Shown here piece after piece: positions 46,246-60,500 of a DNA stretch of 64,000 bases; the first letter of the stretch is position 1, and every line of letters begins with the position of its first letter. The stretch lies in assembly GCA_964036665.1 (NCBI GenBank), contig OZ038532.1, positions 7,936,001 through 8,000,000 on the forward strand, in the 5' to 3' direction. The notes under the pieces were generated by a model, which saw only the letters and a list, made by a program, of their open reading frames with translations, did no database searches and was not told the origin of the DNA. This DNA is from Gordius sp. MW1 (taxonomy: Eukaryota; Nematomorpha; Gordioida; Gordea; Gordiidae). The position numbers and the translations under genes were made by a program.

Positions 46246-47010
46246 TATAAAAATTTTAAAATGATTATTTTTAATTATTTAAGCGTTTTATTGTAATAAA
46301 TTAAAGAAAAAATTAAAGAAAAACTTAAAGAAATCACCATTAGCTCCTACCAATCATACTAGTTCCTTTCCTTTAACATCCTGGCTCCCATGTATGTATT
46401 AACAGTTGAAGGGTTGAGCATTACCATTTATCGATAAACAGCAAATAAAAAGGATTGGGATGTCTGTTTAGTGTGGCTCACTGTTGCTTATCTCCTTACG
46501 AATTGCGATACTAATCAGCATTACAACCTATTTTCGATGTTTGATTAATCCAGACATGAATAACTAAAACCTATCAAGCATGATTCCCAATATGATGCTA
46601 GGGGATTGTGAGCTATCCTACAATATAGCCCTACACTTTGGCATCCAATTCATTAAATCTGGGAGTTGACCAAGAAGCACGCCACTCGCTGCAGATTAAA
46701 TAACTTCAGTGATTTGCAATACTCTGAAATCAATGCCATCATCCTGTCAGCCCTGAAAAAGATAAACATCTCTTCCATACCTGAGGTCCTATTTGTCCCG
46801 ACGGTTCTTCACTATTCTATAGGAAAAATACCTGTTTTAAAATGGGATTTTACATGCATCGATTTGTTTGGCTCTCAAATCATGACTATATGATCCTTGT
46901 CGAAGATCGTAAGCTTAAAAAATCAAGGCCCTTTTGTATTTTAGTGTTTTATGCCAATAGTTTCTACCTGCTTAGGATCCTATAAAAAATGTTTTGTAAT
47001 CAAAGGTATA
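46246..47010. other. Gene-free stretch
   Basis: An open frame at 46666-46893 ending FTCIDLFGSQIMTI has no family I recognise and no splice support. Nothing else was seen. Confidence 0.35.
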
Positions 47011-47018
47011 GGCACACT

Positions 47019-47185
47019 CATGAGCGTAGCGCATTTGAACGGCAATAATGATTTGTAAACGGGCAAAATGATCAATTTTTGAAATTTTTGCCAATTATTT
47101 TGATAAATTTTAACAGGTTTTTTGGATTTTTTGGGGATCAACCCCCCCCCCCCCCCCTCCCTGCCAACCCTTGGCTACGCTCATG
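47019..47185. mobile_element. GC-run MITE with an 8-bp duplication
   Basis: It starts CATGAGCGTAGCGC and ends TTGGCTACGCTCATG. The flanks GGCACACT (47011-47018) and AGCACACT (47186-47193) differ at one base. It lies about 215 bp upstream of USE1. Confidence 0.85.
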
Positions 47186-47400
47186 AGCACACTATCCCCC
47201 CCCCCCTTCCTCCACCGATTCCAAGCATTTTTATTTAAACAACCAATTGCACCTTCAATGCAAATTTAAAATTCTTTTACATTCCTGGCTTCTCAGTGAG
47301 CTGTAGTATTTTAAACTAAATACATTTAAATATATAACGGGAAACTATATTTTATATTTTAAATGTAGCACTTAGCGGGTAAATTGAGAATTTTAAGTTA

Positions 47401-49482
47401 ATGCAAAGATCAAGAACCGAAATCAATTTTCAGCGGTTAGCTAGTGTTTGTGAATCTTTTATCAATGAATGGAATGTATCTGAGGATTGGCGATTTAAAG
47501 CTGTATATAAGTTTAATAGTTACTATCATTTTTTATCTAGTATGTTGAAACTCTTAGTCAATATATAAAGGATATTAAAAGCCTATCAACGTTGTAACTG
47601 ATTAATTTTGTTGGCCTAATTACTAATATGTTAGAAGGCCTTCAAAAGAAGATCTTTTTGAGTACCAACGAAAAGTTACATACTTTCAAAGCCTTTTGCC
47701 TAATGTGCAAGATTTATTACTATGTGCAACTTATTATTTAGGATTTAGAAATTTTTCCCAATAACTTTGATGCATTACATTTAAGAAAAAATATACAGAC
47801 AAACGATAAAATTGATATATATCCTGAAAATGCATCTGTGTCTTCAAAGAAATTGTATATGCAAGTTTCTGGAGAAAAGCATAATACTTTGAAAAGCCAA
47901 CTATTAATGTGTAGGTAAATCTTTTTATATTGCTTATAAACTTTTCTTCAATGAATATTCATTTTACTAAAATTTATTTGTATAGGCTTGATATTAACCA
48001 ATTAGTATTCAATTTTGAATGCTTTTAAAATGCAATTATAATATAAAACACCTTTTTTTCTAATGTCTTTAATGAATGCTGCAAAATGAATTAAAATTAA
48101 TAAATTCTTTGAACTATTTTTAAATTTGATTTAAATAAATAATCAAAAGTTTATGTTATATATAGAATTAGGTTTCCAATATTTGAATGTGACATTTTTG
48201 AATTTTAAAGCTAAGTCAGAATATAATATGTAAGCCCAAACCTTTGTTTTTTTTTATTTTACACTATGAATAAGAGGAGATCTTTTGAGATATTAAGTAC
48301 TTTATAATTTAAGCAACATGATTTGTCCAACTCCTTTGATGAGTGTTTTTTGTCTAAATAATAATTATACTTGTGGGGCAGTTACTAATTTCTCAATTGA
48401 GACTGTGTATTTATTTTTTTTAAATGTCACAGCAAAACATGCAAAAAGGAAGGATGTACTTACTTTTGGAGATGAAGACTTTGATGAAAATGCCTTTTTA
48501 AAAACTAATCGTGATATTCAAGACAATTTGACAGAACAGATGGCAGCTCTGGTTAAAGATTTGAAAGCTAACGTTTCCATAACATCCACCATAGTGAAGA
48601 AGGATAATAAAGTATACAGTGTTTCACAGCTTAGTATTAAACTTCTATCATTATTTGACTAAAAATAAAATATGTACTTTACAAAAATAGTTTATTTTTT
48701 AATTCTATATTTTAAGGGGAAGACTATAATAGTTAGGATAAGGATATTAATTATTTAATATATCAAAAAACCTTAAGTTTAAAAAAAATGTAATTTTAAA
48801 TATTTTTTTTCAAGGGTTGTAACTCTTGTCATTGAACATTAATCCCTTTTAATGTTCTCAATGTTTGTTGCTCTACCATGATATATTTAAAATTTTAGTA
48901 ATACATCAATAAAAGTATAAAGATATTTGTTTGTAAAAAATGAAATTTGAAATTAACCTGACACATTTAAGGTTTTGAATCGTTCTATATAGATGGAAAG
49001 CTTGTTTTGGGATGAATGTTCTTAACAAATAATAAATTTCAAAAAATTAAATTTCTTTATTTAAAATGATGGTATAAGTGCATGTAAAAGGGGTTTTGAA
49101 TGAACTGCAAATGAAAAAATTTATGATTGAAATAGCACAAACCTCGTTTATTAAAAAATTAGGCCGGAAATATAAAAAAAACAACATGTTTTAATGGACG
49201 AAATTTAAATACATTTAGTTGAAATCTTAGCCTCAATAAATATTATTATTTCGTACGAAACGTATTTGTTAGCCTTAATTTGTTTAATTCTGTTATTAGG
49301 TACTTGGGGACTCAATGATGTTGCAAAGCAAAAACTTTACCAAATTAAAAGAGGCAAGTGAAAAATTGGAAATCACCAAAAGCAAAGCTAATCCATGCTG
49401 GATATGGGTCCTTCTGATCGTCGTTTTTGCCTCGTTTTTTTGGATGATATTTTTTATTAAATTGTTTTCTAAGAAATATTAA
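47401..49482 (+). CDS. USE1: Vesicle transport SNARE protein USE1
   Basis: USE1 (p31) is the Q-SNARE of the ER with syntaxin-18, SEC20 and SEC22, serving Golgi-to-ER return. Exons are 47401-47502, 47541-47593, 47635-47704, 47742-47914, 48449-48611 and 49300-49482, all GT/AG and in phase, giving 247 residues (human 259). The order matches USE1: an N-terminal EINFQRLASVCESF, WRFKA/YVETLSQYIKDIK, RPSKEDLFEYQRKVTYF, then the SNARE motif (LTEQMAALVKDLKANVSITS, TIVKKDNK, KLKEASEKLE) and a C-terminal tail anchor (WIWVLLIVVFASFFWMIFFI). ATG 47401 gives the usual N-terminus. The first three introns are only 38, 41 and 37 bp; the last two are 534 and 688 bp. The start of exon 5 could instead use the stronger CACAG at 48432, but that breaks phase. 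Confidence 0.92.
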
Positions 49483-49585
49483 TGTAGTCTAATCCTCAGT
49501 GTTCTATAATTGATATATGTTTTGTATTGAGATCAAGTTAGAATGATTTCTAATGGTTTTAAATTATATCCCTTTTCCTTCTAGT

Positions 49586-49591
49586 AATAAA
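49586..49591 (+). promoter_or_regulatory. Candidate USE1 poly(A) signal
   Basis: AATAAA about 100 bases past the USE1 stop. Confidence 0.5.
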
Positions 49592-51110
49592 GGCTTTTAT
49601 ATTGAATGATATTGCAATACCTATTAATAATTGCAAAATATCTTAGGATAATAGATTTAGTTTAAATCAGTGATGGAAACACTATTTTTAAGACATAACA
49701 TTTTACAGTGATTATAGCAAAAATCTCAATCAAGGTGTTTTTCATCTTATCAAATTTGAAATAGTTTACAAATTGGATAAACGACATAAACAGCACGCAT
49801 CGTTTTCTTAGAATGTTAAATCCAGTTCTATCGAGACATAAAAACAGAAATTTAAGTATTCTGTCCCTTCTTTTTCTATGTACCTATTTTAATTTATTAC
49901 AGCTAATGCCGATCTCTTAACAAAGGCTTCATTTTAACTTTTAAGAACACGAGGCACGTCATCATTGTTATTTTAAGATTGCAGAGCGCCCTACGCCTCT
50001 TGTAGAATCCCAAGTATGCTTCGTTTCGTTTCCAAATTCCGATGTAATTTGTAGATGGTATTAATATTACAAAAGATGTATATTTTGCTAAAACCTCTCA
50101 ATGTTCAAGACTACTAAAAAAACGAAATGCACCATCACTATTAATGTTTTTTTTTTAAATCAAATCATTGGTAGGTAATTATAATAAGATCGGAATCGTA
50201 TGCCATATTGTATATTATATAGATAGGTTTATATATATATAAGGTATTTGGGAGTGTCGCTAGTCTTTGTATAAATTAAAGTCACTTGGAAAACAACTAC
50301 GATGTAGGAGATGGTCGGGGTTGATAAAATAAGCAAACGAATAATATTAAAGAGTTGGCCCAATATTCACCCACGTTTAAGGTGAGTAATTCACTTAAAA
50401 TCGCTATATATGCCGTTAGGGTGGTATAAATAATATATGTAATCTTTTAAACAAAAAGGGATATTACGGTTTTATAACTGATCGATAGATTATTCACACA
50501 TACTTGCAAAAAATCAACATGGATATAGGAGGGATAACACATTAGAATGTAATAAAAATCAAAGATACTATTTTTATGGCGACCCTTGAAAGATATAAAT
50601 ACAATTGACCATATATGCATGTATAAATAATTGTCGGGTGTTTTGGGGGAGGGAAAATAGTAATAATTTAAAATTTCGTATAAAATTTGTGTATAAATTT
50701 TTCCGTAAAATACCAACAAAATTAACTTAACCAATCAATCAGTATTAGGGGAAGGGATGAGGGGTGTGAATTCAGGGACTAACGTGTAATAAATTGTCGC
50801 CTAAACTATCATTATAAATACGTACTACGTTGTATAGCTAATAATATAAATAAAATACAAACAAGTTGGTATGTGCTGGTAGGATAAATAAACTGCACCT
50901 GGGGTATTTAGAGGGATTCGAGTACAAACAATGTAATTAATCATAAAAACCTGCACCACAAAAGGACGACTAAACAACGAGTGTTATATAGCGTGAACGG
51001 GGAAATTAAGATAGAAACGATGATTGAGAAAAGGGGGGATTTTTTGATTTGGGACGGGCTCATCCTCGCAAAACTACCGTAAAAAGGGGGGGGGGGAAAA
51101 ACTGCGCAAT
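49592..51110. other. USE1-FNDC3 intergenic region (convergent genes)
   Basis: No conserved coding was found. The genes on either side point toward it, so it should hold both 3' UTRs. A G-run lies at about 51084-51096. Confidence 0.5.
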
Positions 51111-51502
51111 TCACAAAAATTGCCCGACGTAAGCTACGGCAAAAGTGGTCCCGATCGCGAGTAAGACGAAAGCCCCCATTATGATGAGGGCCCAGCGCTG
51201 TTCCAAACTAAACTTTTGCTGTAACTGCTGTGGTTGTTGTGGGGGAAAAGTGTTAGCGCCCTTTTTAGAGGAGACGGGTTTGGGGTGGTGGCCAGAAGAG
51301 CTTATTGTAGACAGATGAGGATGGCCTTTACCCACGTTTTTAGAAGTCCCCTTCTTACAATTTTGTGATAATGCTACGGGCGACGCAACGACCGCTCCAG
51401 TAGATGGCATCGAGCTGGGATTAAGACCTCCTAGCCTAAAAATTCGCGGGATTTGGCTCAAGGCATTGATGACCGTGGCTAGGCGCGATCCCCGTATAAC
51501 TG
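51111..51502 (-). CDS. FNDC3: FNDC3 last exon: spacer and C-terminal membrane anchor
   Basis: It joins at HPD/AVIRGSRLATVINAL after a CTCTGCAG acceptor. A basic, Ser/Gln-rich stretch (FPPQQPQQLQQKFSLEQRW) precedes about 22 hydrophobic residues ending FAVAYVGQFL and the stop. This matches the conserved (D)EQ-A plus hydrophobic tail of animal FNDC3 proteins, a tail-anchor arrangement with the FN3 array in the cytosol by family knowledge. Confidence 0.8.
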
Positions 51503-54500
51503 CTGCAGAGCAACGAAACGAAATACATGGGATCACAATTTTGCAAGTACTTATCATAATAAATAACGATAGCCTTTCATAAAATGGTGCAACCGAGATG
51601 TGGGCTGCTACACCAACAAAATTTAATTACCCAAAATTGTCTTTATATAATCGATCTACACTTAACGCACATACTAACATCCTTTGTAAAACAACGAATA
51701 TTATGATATAACCATCTGGGTGGGAGTCGTTGCCATTGTCGGGTAGCGTGGGAAGCTTGGAGGGGATTGATGGAGTTTGAAATACCAAAGGGTCTGTAGC
51801 TAGGCCTTGGATTGAGTAAAGGGGGGTCTGGTCGTCGTGAAGCATTATGGCACGTGAAAAAATACGGACGGGTTGTACCCGAACTTTGTGAGCCGTGGAG
51901 GGATGCAAGTGTTTGAAAGTGAATTCGGTCTCGGAACACGTGTGAACCTGAATTAAGACGAGGATAATATTTGATCATGAGTCATGTCTCGCCCAGGTCG
52001 AGATTTTGAGGCTAATCTTAAGCAAAAAAATTCTTGTCATAAGAGGAAAATTGCATTTATATATATATATCCAATCAATCAATCTTTCGTCGTTAGGAGG
52101 TTAATCTGATGTGGTTAAAAAACTTATTCGGTTAAACCCTCTTTTTACATGTAAATAAATCACTTTTTTTAAGTTGCCTTTTGTATATTTTTAAATAAAA
52201 GTATTTATTAAATTCGATTTTATAATTTTTTTCTGTACCTTTAAAATTCGCATTTGAATAGTATCCCAATGAGAGTAAGATACATAAAAAGTAGCCCCCG
52301 GTCTTAAATCGATGTTATCTCAAGTCACTTAAAATTGAAGACCCAGCCCACCCTTTTAAAATTCTAAGGTTCAAATAAAACGGTCGTATAAAAACAAAAT
52401 AAAATAGTAGTGAAATAGAAAAAAGTTACAAAAAAAAGTAGAAACTACAAATGTGACATTACAAAAATAAATGCAATGTTTATATATATTAAAGCTTCAC
52501 AGTAGGGTAGGCCAGAGCCCCCCCCCCGCATTTAAACCAAAAAAATTTTTCCCCTAATTTTAGAAAAAATGTTTTATCTTGAAAAGGATATTACGATCAT
52601 AATATAGCATAAACCTCTCAAATGATCCTACCTTTAAAGAAATTATCTATTCATAAACAGCTCACATAAGCCTTAAAAAATTGAAAATGGCCTACCAATT
52701 TGTATGAAAAGCCCTGTTCTTCTGCTATGGAGTCCTCAGGTATATCCAAATCAACGATTTCTCGCAATTGAGCGTCAGGGCTCGTTGGGTCGGGAGCAGC
52801 TAAATAAATCTTAAACACGACGTTCCAGGCTGTAGGAGCCGTGAGCTGAGCTGTGGGTAAAACTTGGCCTTCCACTGGTAGTGGGGCGTCTGAAGCCGGT
52901 TCTTCGCTTGTTGCAAAGCTTGAGGCGGGGTCGGCGCTAGGTTCTCGAACCAGGGCCGGGTCTTGTAAGTAAAGGTGTTGGTGGTGGTTGAGGGGATAAG
53001 ACCAAGAAATGTGGCACGAATCAGGCTTGCACCTAACGATTTTGATGTCTGGAGAGGCGAAAAGATAATAACATAAGTAACCCATCTAACCGTAACAGAT
53101 AAAACTCCCGGGCGGACACTATTTTGAGAAAAGTCGCTTCTTTTACGCAAAAAGAGAAGCCAATTAATTAGCAAACATAATAAAATTAGTTTATAATGTA
53201 AATTACATCTTAAGCTCAAAAACTAAATTTGCTAACACCATATGGTTTTTAAGTATGCAAATTTATAGATTAAATATGGTATTTTTGCGCATGATAAACT
53301 CGACTGTAGGCTTTTATGGGTTAAAATGAGCCGATTTTAAATTTTAATCGACACTGGGCTACTAAATTTGTCGATAGCTTTTGCCGTTTTTACGTTAAAA
53401 AATCTGCTATTTCTAATAAGTTAAGACAATAGCAAGCAATTGAGACGTACTTTTTATGGGATGGGGCGGTGCCCAAGCAGTTTTAAACGTGAGGATGGAG
53501 GAGTAAGGACCGAATCCCGACTCGTTGAGGGCCCGAATGCGAAAGTAATAGGAGGAGTTTTCGACCAATTTGGTAATCTTGTACGAGGTATTATCGCCCG
53601 TGTAGATCAGGTTGAAGCTTAAACGTAAAATAAAAAAAATAAATTGAGCTGTGTGTGGTATAGAAAACAAACAAATTGACACTTAAAATCAATTTAGCTC
53701 GAGGAATAATATCAAATAAATATTTAATGCTTTTAACCTATGACAAGTAATTTGAATAAAATGCTTCACGTTGTTTTGACAAGATCCTTTCAAATATTTT
53801 ATATCGACAAGGATTTAATCAAACGAATGAGCATAAAATACTGAAAATTTTACGAATTTTTATGATAATAAACGAAAACCTCCTGGAGTGTGCTAAAACC
53901 CCCCACGAGCTGCCCAAAACTCAAATCGATCCCAAAAAATATTCGAATCAAGCTCAGAGACTAGGTGAACCATGTGTTCCCGACATATTACAAATAGATA
54001 TAAATAGTCTTATCCCTAATATTTAAAATCTTTAGTGGCAAAAATTCTCCCCAATAACATGCATCTAGTGTTTAGAAGAAATTTGAACAAGGTTCTATTC
54101 TACACGAAAGTCTAGCTTAACTTAACTCATGAAGGTATCGAAAGAGATATACTTTTTCCTATAATCCGCCATCTCCAATTCAAACGTGGTTTTGGCCGCA
54201 CCGTTGTCGCCTGTTTCGTATTCCCAACGCAATTTAACGCAACGCGAGCTTAAGATGGCGTTACTACTAATCGTGTTTTGCCCCTCAAACCCTTTAAAAG
54301 TGGGAGACGTGGTAGGGGTCCTGGATAAGGTGGTGAATTTGATGGGTGCGCTGAAAGGTCCCACACCTACCCCGTTTATCGCTTGAACCCTTACCCTGGT
54401 GTAAATAAAGTTTAAATATAGGGTGTAAAAAAATAAATTTCCAGGTAGCATTAAAAGAACCGTTGATTTAAAGACCCAAATCATGTAAAATAAAGCGACC

Positions 54501-57500
54501 GATCCGTTGATCGCTCATTCTGAAAAACATTAAAAAAAATATATATTTAGCTTAGAAAAAATTTAGGTACAAAAGCCAACTTTCTGATCAATCTAAAATT
54601 TAAGGCAAAAATTGAAATTAATGTAATTTTCTCAAAATAACAGACAATCGGAAGGTGTTTCTTATTAAAAACTAGCACGACTGAATTAAATAAATCGTAT
54701 AATGGTAAAGCCTATATTTAAAATAACAAAAAACTACCTTATATTATATGCCAAGCAAATTTACGCTATAAATAAGGATGTCAATAAGGCAAAACAAAAA
54801 TCGATAAATTAATTTGATGCCTATACACTTTCACTCCACCAGTTTGTAAAAAAGTAACAACGTAAAACACCATAACGATGTCCAAAATTTAAAAGTGTTA
54901 ACAACCTGTAGGGGTGCAAGGGTAGGAGATCGGGTATGTGATAAAAGCAGGCATTGCCCTCGGTTTCGCACAAAGTGGTTGCTTTGGCAGCTCCAACATG
55001 TTGCGTTTCGGCAATTTCAACGGCGTACCTCAGTATGGGACTGCCTCGGGGGTCGGGTTCGAGCCAGCTTATATCGGCCCAGTGGGAATGCACTTTAACC
55101 AAGCTCAATGTTGAGCCGCCTATGGCGGTTGGAACGGCTGGGGGCAGGGTTATGCTAGCGACTGTACTCCACGGACCCTGACCCATCTCGTTGAGGGCCT
55201 GAGTGGTACAGAGGAAAATAATTTAAGTTGATTAATTTAGGCGTGGGTTTTGGAAAATAGTATAAACATCTGGAGGTATAAAGGGCTTCGCCCCAAATTG
55301 AATGTTTTAATAGCTATAACTCTCCATGGCTAAAATGCCAAAACAAAATAAATTTGTCGGCAAAATCTAGAATAAATTGATCTAAACTCTATCTTCCAAC
55401 ACCGTCACACTTATGCCATAGTAGGGAAGAGTTCTTAAGATTTGAAACATTTTCATAAATCATAATGAAGCCCATTTGTGCACTCCTTATAATAGAGAAT
55501 GTATAACTTATCACAAATTATTTGGTTATTTTGCGAAGTCTCATTGGGTTAAAAATTTAAAATTAGCGCGAAATAATGGTTTTACACACTTAAGCAGGGT
55601 TATAAACGACAATAGGCAAATTTAAGTATTGCTTACGCTATAAATGATGGTGTTCAGTTGCAACTAAATATTACGTCAATTACAATTAATAAAGCGAGAA
55701 AGGGTTCCATCCCAAACCTAGCGTTATATAGGTCTAAAGCTGAGTTAGGTTCAAGTCAAACAAAGGGATATATACGAATCACTTTGCTCTATTACCCTTA
55801 TAATTGTTGTCACAACAAAAATATTTTTTGTAACAAAACTTACCGAGACGCGAAACTCGTAGGTTTGACACGGTTCCAAACTTTTGCATTCGAAAGTCAA
55901 ATCGCCACCCTGATAGATCTAATGAAAGCAAGTGTAAAATTAATTTTTTGGGGGACATATTTTGAAATGACAACGGCACATAACTACTCTAATGGTAATC
56001 TTTACATTATTTCGAACCAAGGTAAAAGTAATGTAAAGAAGAATAACAAAACCCAATTACAATTATTTATGTCCGCTATTCAAAAAAAAGAAGTAGATGT
56101 TCCATCAAGTTAGTCCTTGACACGATTGCACCTCATTCTATCATTACAGTTTAAAATGTTCAAATCAATAGTACATGAAGACCCTCAAGTTAATGATTAT
56201 GGTTTAAAACAACGCACGTTTAATTTCAAGGTTTGTAATAATAAAAAGAAGTCGAGTAATAGCTAGAGGTGTTAACTAGCGCGTCTTATTAGAACTACGC
56301 TGTTAACAGACCTGGTGCCATCACCATCAAAAGAGTCTATAGTGAGAAGCGTGTCCCTAGGGTAAGGTCCCTTTTTAATCATCTCCTCCCCTATCGCCCT
56401 AAATTAGCTAAAATTACTATGAGGAGAGCGTTGTTTATGTTTAAACTGCCACACGTGCCTTATTTTCTAGCTACACTTCTAAAGCTGAAATTATTTACAT
56501 ATGACTGCACAGAACGGCACTCAGAGTGTTGTTGACTATAACAACTAGCTTTCGCCCCATAAGGATATTTAATGGCACATCCGAGTCTCTATGACAAAAT
56601 AATATACTACTGGTTGGTTTGCACCACACCCATATTGAGAGTCCCTAAAAGAAAAAGAGACTAGCACGTGTGATATGGCTATTTTATGCACACCATAATA
56701 CCACTCCCTCGCCGCGCCCGTTACAACACTAGTTAGCTGTACACGTTCGCTAATTTCACTGGAAAAGAGGTGCACACACCTTGCTAAAGTCCGACCCAAT
56801 GGTCGATACCGCCAAACTGCTCGAGGGTTCGGGTTTGAGCGAAGACCATCGCGCCTCCAGCATATATTCCTTAACTGGGGATCCATTTATTTGTTCAGGT
56901 TGAGCGTAGCAAACGGCGATGGCGAAAGAGGACCTAACGGTTAATATGGGTTGTCCGGGTGCCCCCGGAGTTCCATTACCGGTTATATGCGATTGCGGGT
57001 CGGACCATTGAGACCACTAAAAAATCGAGATATATATGTTAAACCCCTTAAAATGGATAAAGTATATTCAATCAAATATAAGGTTGCAAAATTTGTGATT
57101 GAGATAAACGTCAACGGGGTAAAAAGAAAAAACTTGCCCTTCCCCCCCTCGATTTGTGGGTGCTTAAAGACCCCCTCCCGCGCACCCACAATAATTATTT
57201 GGCCTATCGGATTGAACTTATTTACGTTTACTGAAGCATATTTATATATTCTGATAAAATCCTGATTTACTAATATTTGTGTTTAAAAGATTGAGTAATA
57301 CCCATGGTCCGGGCAATTTAATTCTTAAAAACATAGAAAGTTCTATAAAACTGTCTTGCGAGTATTGGAGTCTAAAATTGGTAATATCAATTAATATTCA
57401 CAATGTACGGCCCCATCAGATATATAACATCAACGAACATAGGTGGGTGATGTAAAATTTAATTAAAAAGGTAATGTAAAATTACCCCGATAACGTTGGC

Positions 57501-60500
57501 GCATCTCAGCCTAAAGTTGTATCGAACGACGGGCGCTAGGTCGTTGATGTATAATTCGTTGGCCGGTCCTTGGTAGATGGTCTTGTAAGATTCGCACTCA
57601 GTGTTGATCGATTGATCACCACCCGTCTGCGCTTCGTTGAGCCCGGTGCCCATTTGCAATTCGTATTCCGAGATGGGCGAGCCTCCGTCTAATTCGGGTG
57701 GCCCTAAACAGGCAGTAAATAAGCAGTTACAACGAGTGAGGTAATCATTAAGGGATTTCTTGATTTAATTGTCAAAGGTTCGACTTGGTTTTAATGTCTC
57801 GGGTCAAGTATTTAAGTTAAACCAAAATTTAGGGGTGCGAAATTTGAGACCTTGAATGGGATAACGATTGCACCACCTGATCCATTAATATATTAGACCT
57901 ATATTACATGCCTCGAAGAGGGAATTAAATTAAAAAAATAATGCCATATTTTATACCCACTTATATTGAAGCAATCACTAAGAACCACTTTACATTATTA
58001 AAATGAACGACTGCACAAGTTGCAAAGTTAAGCTATGCTCTATATTCATTTATATAAAATAGATGCGATAAAGCAGTTTATAATTGGTGAGACAAAGTAA
58101 AAAGGCTCATAAATTACCCCATCTCAGTGCTAGGGAATACAAGGTGGAGCCCGGGGTGGATGCCGCCTTGGATTTATGGCTATGTTGGGCGCAACACGAT
58201 GTAACGAGCGGCACGAGGCAAGGGCTAGGGAGGGTAGCCGGGGTACAAACCATGAACTCTTCGCTCCAACCGCTACAAAAACCGGCCTGAGATTTGCAAC
58301 GAGCTCGAAACACGTAAAAACTGCCGGGCGCCAAGTTTTGACAAGCGGCCTCTCGTTCTAGCCCACCTTCGTAGACTGTTTCGTATTTTGGTTGATCTGC
58401 GAAGCGATACAATGAAAACGAAAGTTACCGTAAATTGGATAGCAAATTTTTTGGGCGAATAAATTACAAGGCGGTGGGTAGGTTAAATATCGGAATGAAA
58501 GTGTGATCGGGTATTTATTTTGATTGGGTTGTTGGTAAGAGCGCACATAAAACTCAAATACTCGTATACCTATTAGTACCAAATTTTGTGTTGCGCCCTT
58601 TGTGATTTAATAGTTTTAAATTTATAATCTATGTATATGATGACGTATCATCTATTGATATAACCATATCCCAAAGAGAATAGGATGTGCATGGGCGTAG
58701 CCATGCAATCCCCCCCCCCCCCCCCCTTACCTAAATTACTATAAAAATGCGACATCACCGTTTGACTATATTCATTAAGAATTCTAACTAATGCCGTTAT
58801 ACAAAGCTCCTTTGAGTCACGAATTTTTACTTAAAATTAAAACAGGGGGAAAAAATTAGGACATGTTTTTGAGGAAGTTTAAATTACCCCTTGATTTCAT
58901 TTGAAGCACGTATTCTTGAACGGGGGAACCTCCGTCGTCGGTAGGTGGCGCTAAATAAAACGTTAAATTTTGAAAAACCAGCAAAAAACGAGGGAGTGTG
59001 CGATGATAAAAAATAAAAATAGCTATTCACTAAAAACAATTTAATGCATGGGCAAAAAGGATCGATAGTGCTAAAAGAAAAAAGTACCCCAAGTAATTTT
59101 AAGGTAGGTCGGTTGAGCTTTCCCCTTGACCCCCAACTTTTTAGGAGGGGTCGGAGGTGCTGGTGTAGAGGCGAAAGACACGACATCGCTCCAAGGGCTA
59201 TAACCCTCTTCGTTGCACGTCCGTAGCTGAATATCAATGAAAAAAGGGTAAAAGTTAGCCGTTAATTTTATAGCAAACAACTTATATTAGGCTTTTGATT
59301 CTTCAAAGGTCCACTCAAATTAATTTTCTTAAAAAGCAGTAAACCAGACCAAAAAACAACAACGACATGGGGTAAAAATTTTCGAAGACTGAGTTTATAC
59401 ATATGGCATAGTCATAGAAAAAATAGGTGGGAGTGACATAATATGCTAAAGCGTTACGTAAATCCACCATGATCCGTCGTCTTTATAAAATAGTCGGCCT
59501 ATTGGAACGTTTATAAGTCAACCCAATCTTTGGAGAAAAGGCTGTTTTATGTACGAATGTTGGTTGATTTGTGAATCAGAAACCAGAAAAGCCCGGCTTA
59601 CGGGTCGAGAAATATTCGACAATTTACATTTTCAGGTGGGGGGGGGGCCGGGCGGGCACCATAACAAAATTGGATTGGGGCTCAGTGAGATTTTTTATAT
59701 AGTGTATTACTTCATCACTTTTTTATATGATTGTATAATGTTCATTAAATAATTTTGTCCAATTTTTGGAAAGTATAACAATAAAAAATCCTCATTTTTG
59801 GTAGGGCAGCTGTAATAATTCGTGCATGGCCGAGCGGACACTTCGAGTAGTGTTGGTGGGTAATTTAGGAATAAAATCCGATCGGGCCGATCAGAAAATT
59901 TTTAACAAGTCACTCTAATGTTTATGCGAAATTGAAGTTAGGCGCGCAGGAATTACCCAAACATAAACGCAAATAATGTATATTAGCACTCGATTTAAGC
60001 CACGCTATAGTATTTGATATTAAAGTCATTGTGGAAGGGTTTTTGGATCATGCATAACCGATCATTAACGAGCCAAGTGATTTTGATTTCCTTGATTTGG
60101 CGATTATTTAAGCCGTGGTGGTAGTAAGATAGTCAATGTAAATGCACGGGTTCAAGTGGGATGAAGAAAGATTCTCAAGCTAAATTTAGGAGGTTAATGG
60201 TAAAAAATAAAAAAGGAAGTTTCGTTTATAAATTTGCCGTTTCTCAATTGCAAAAAAGCCTACCCTGAAATTGTAGGTAGAATTGCGGTGAATGAGGTTT
60301 GAGGGCGTGGTGTAAAGGATAGGTTTTCCAGGGTCAACGTTTTTGCCGGCGGGCGTGGCTGCAGCTTGATAACTCGAATTGTATAGCGTAACGAAACCGT
60401 GACCGGTGGCGCAATCTTCCATTTGCAGGGTAAAACCCAAACCGGGCTCAGTGAGATGCGAACCGTTTCCCGAGTTGATCTGAAATCAAATTTCAGGGTT

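Noticed and set aside
55658-56113. 151-codon plus-strand frame
   Set aside because: It lies opposite a real FNDC3 exon (55909-55844) and its introns, with no family match; a chance frame.
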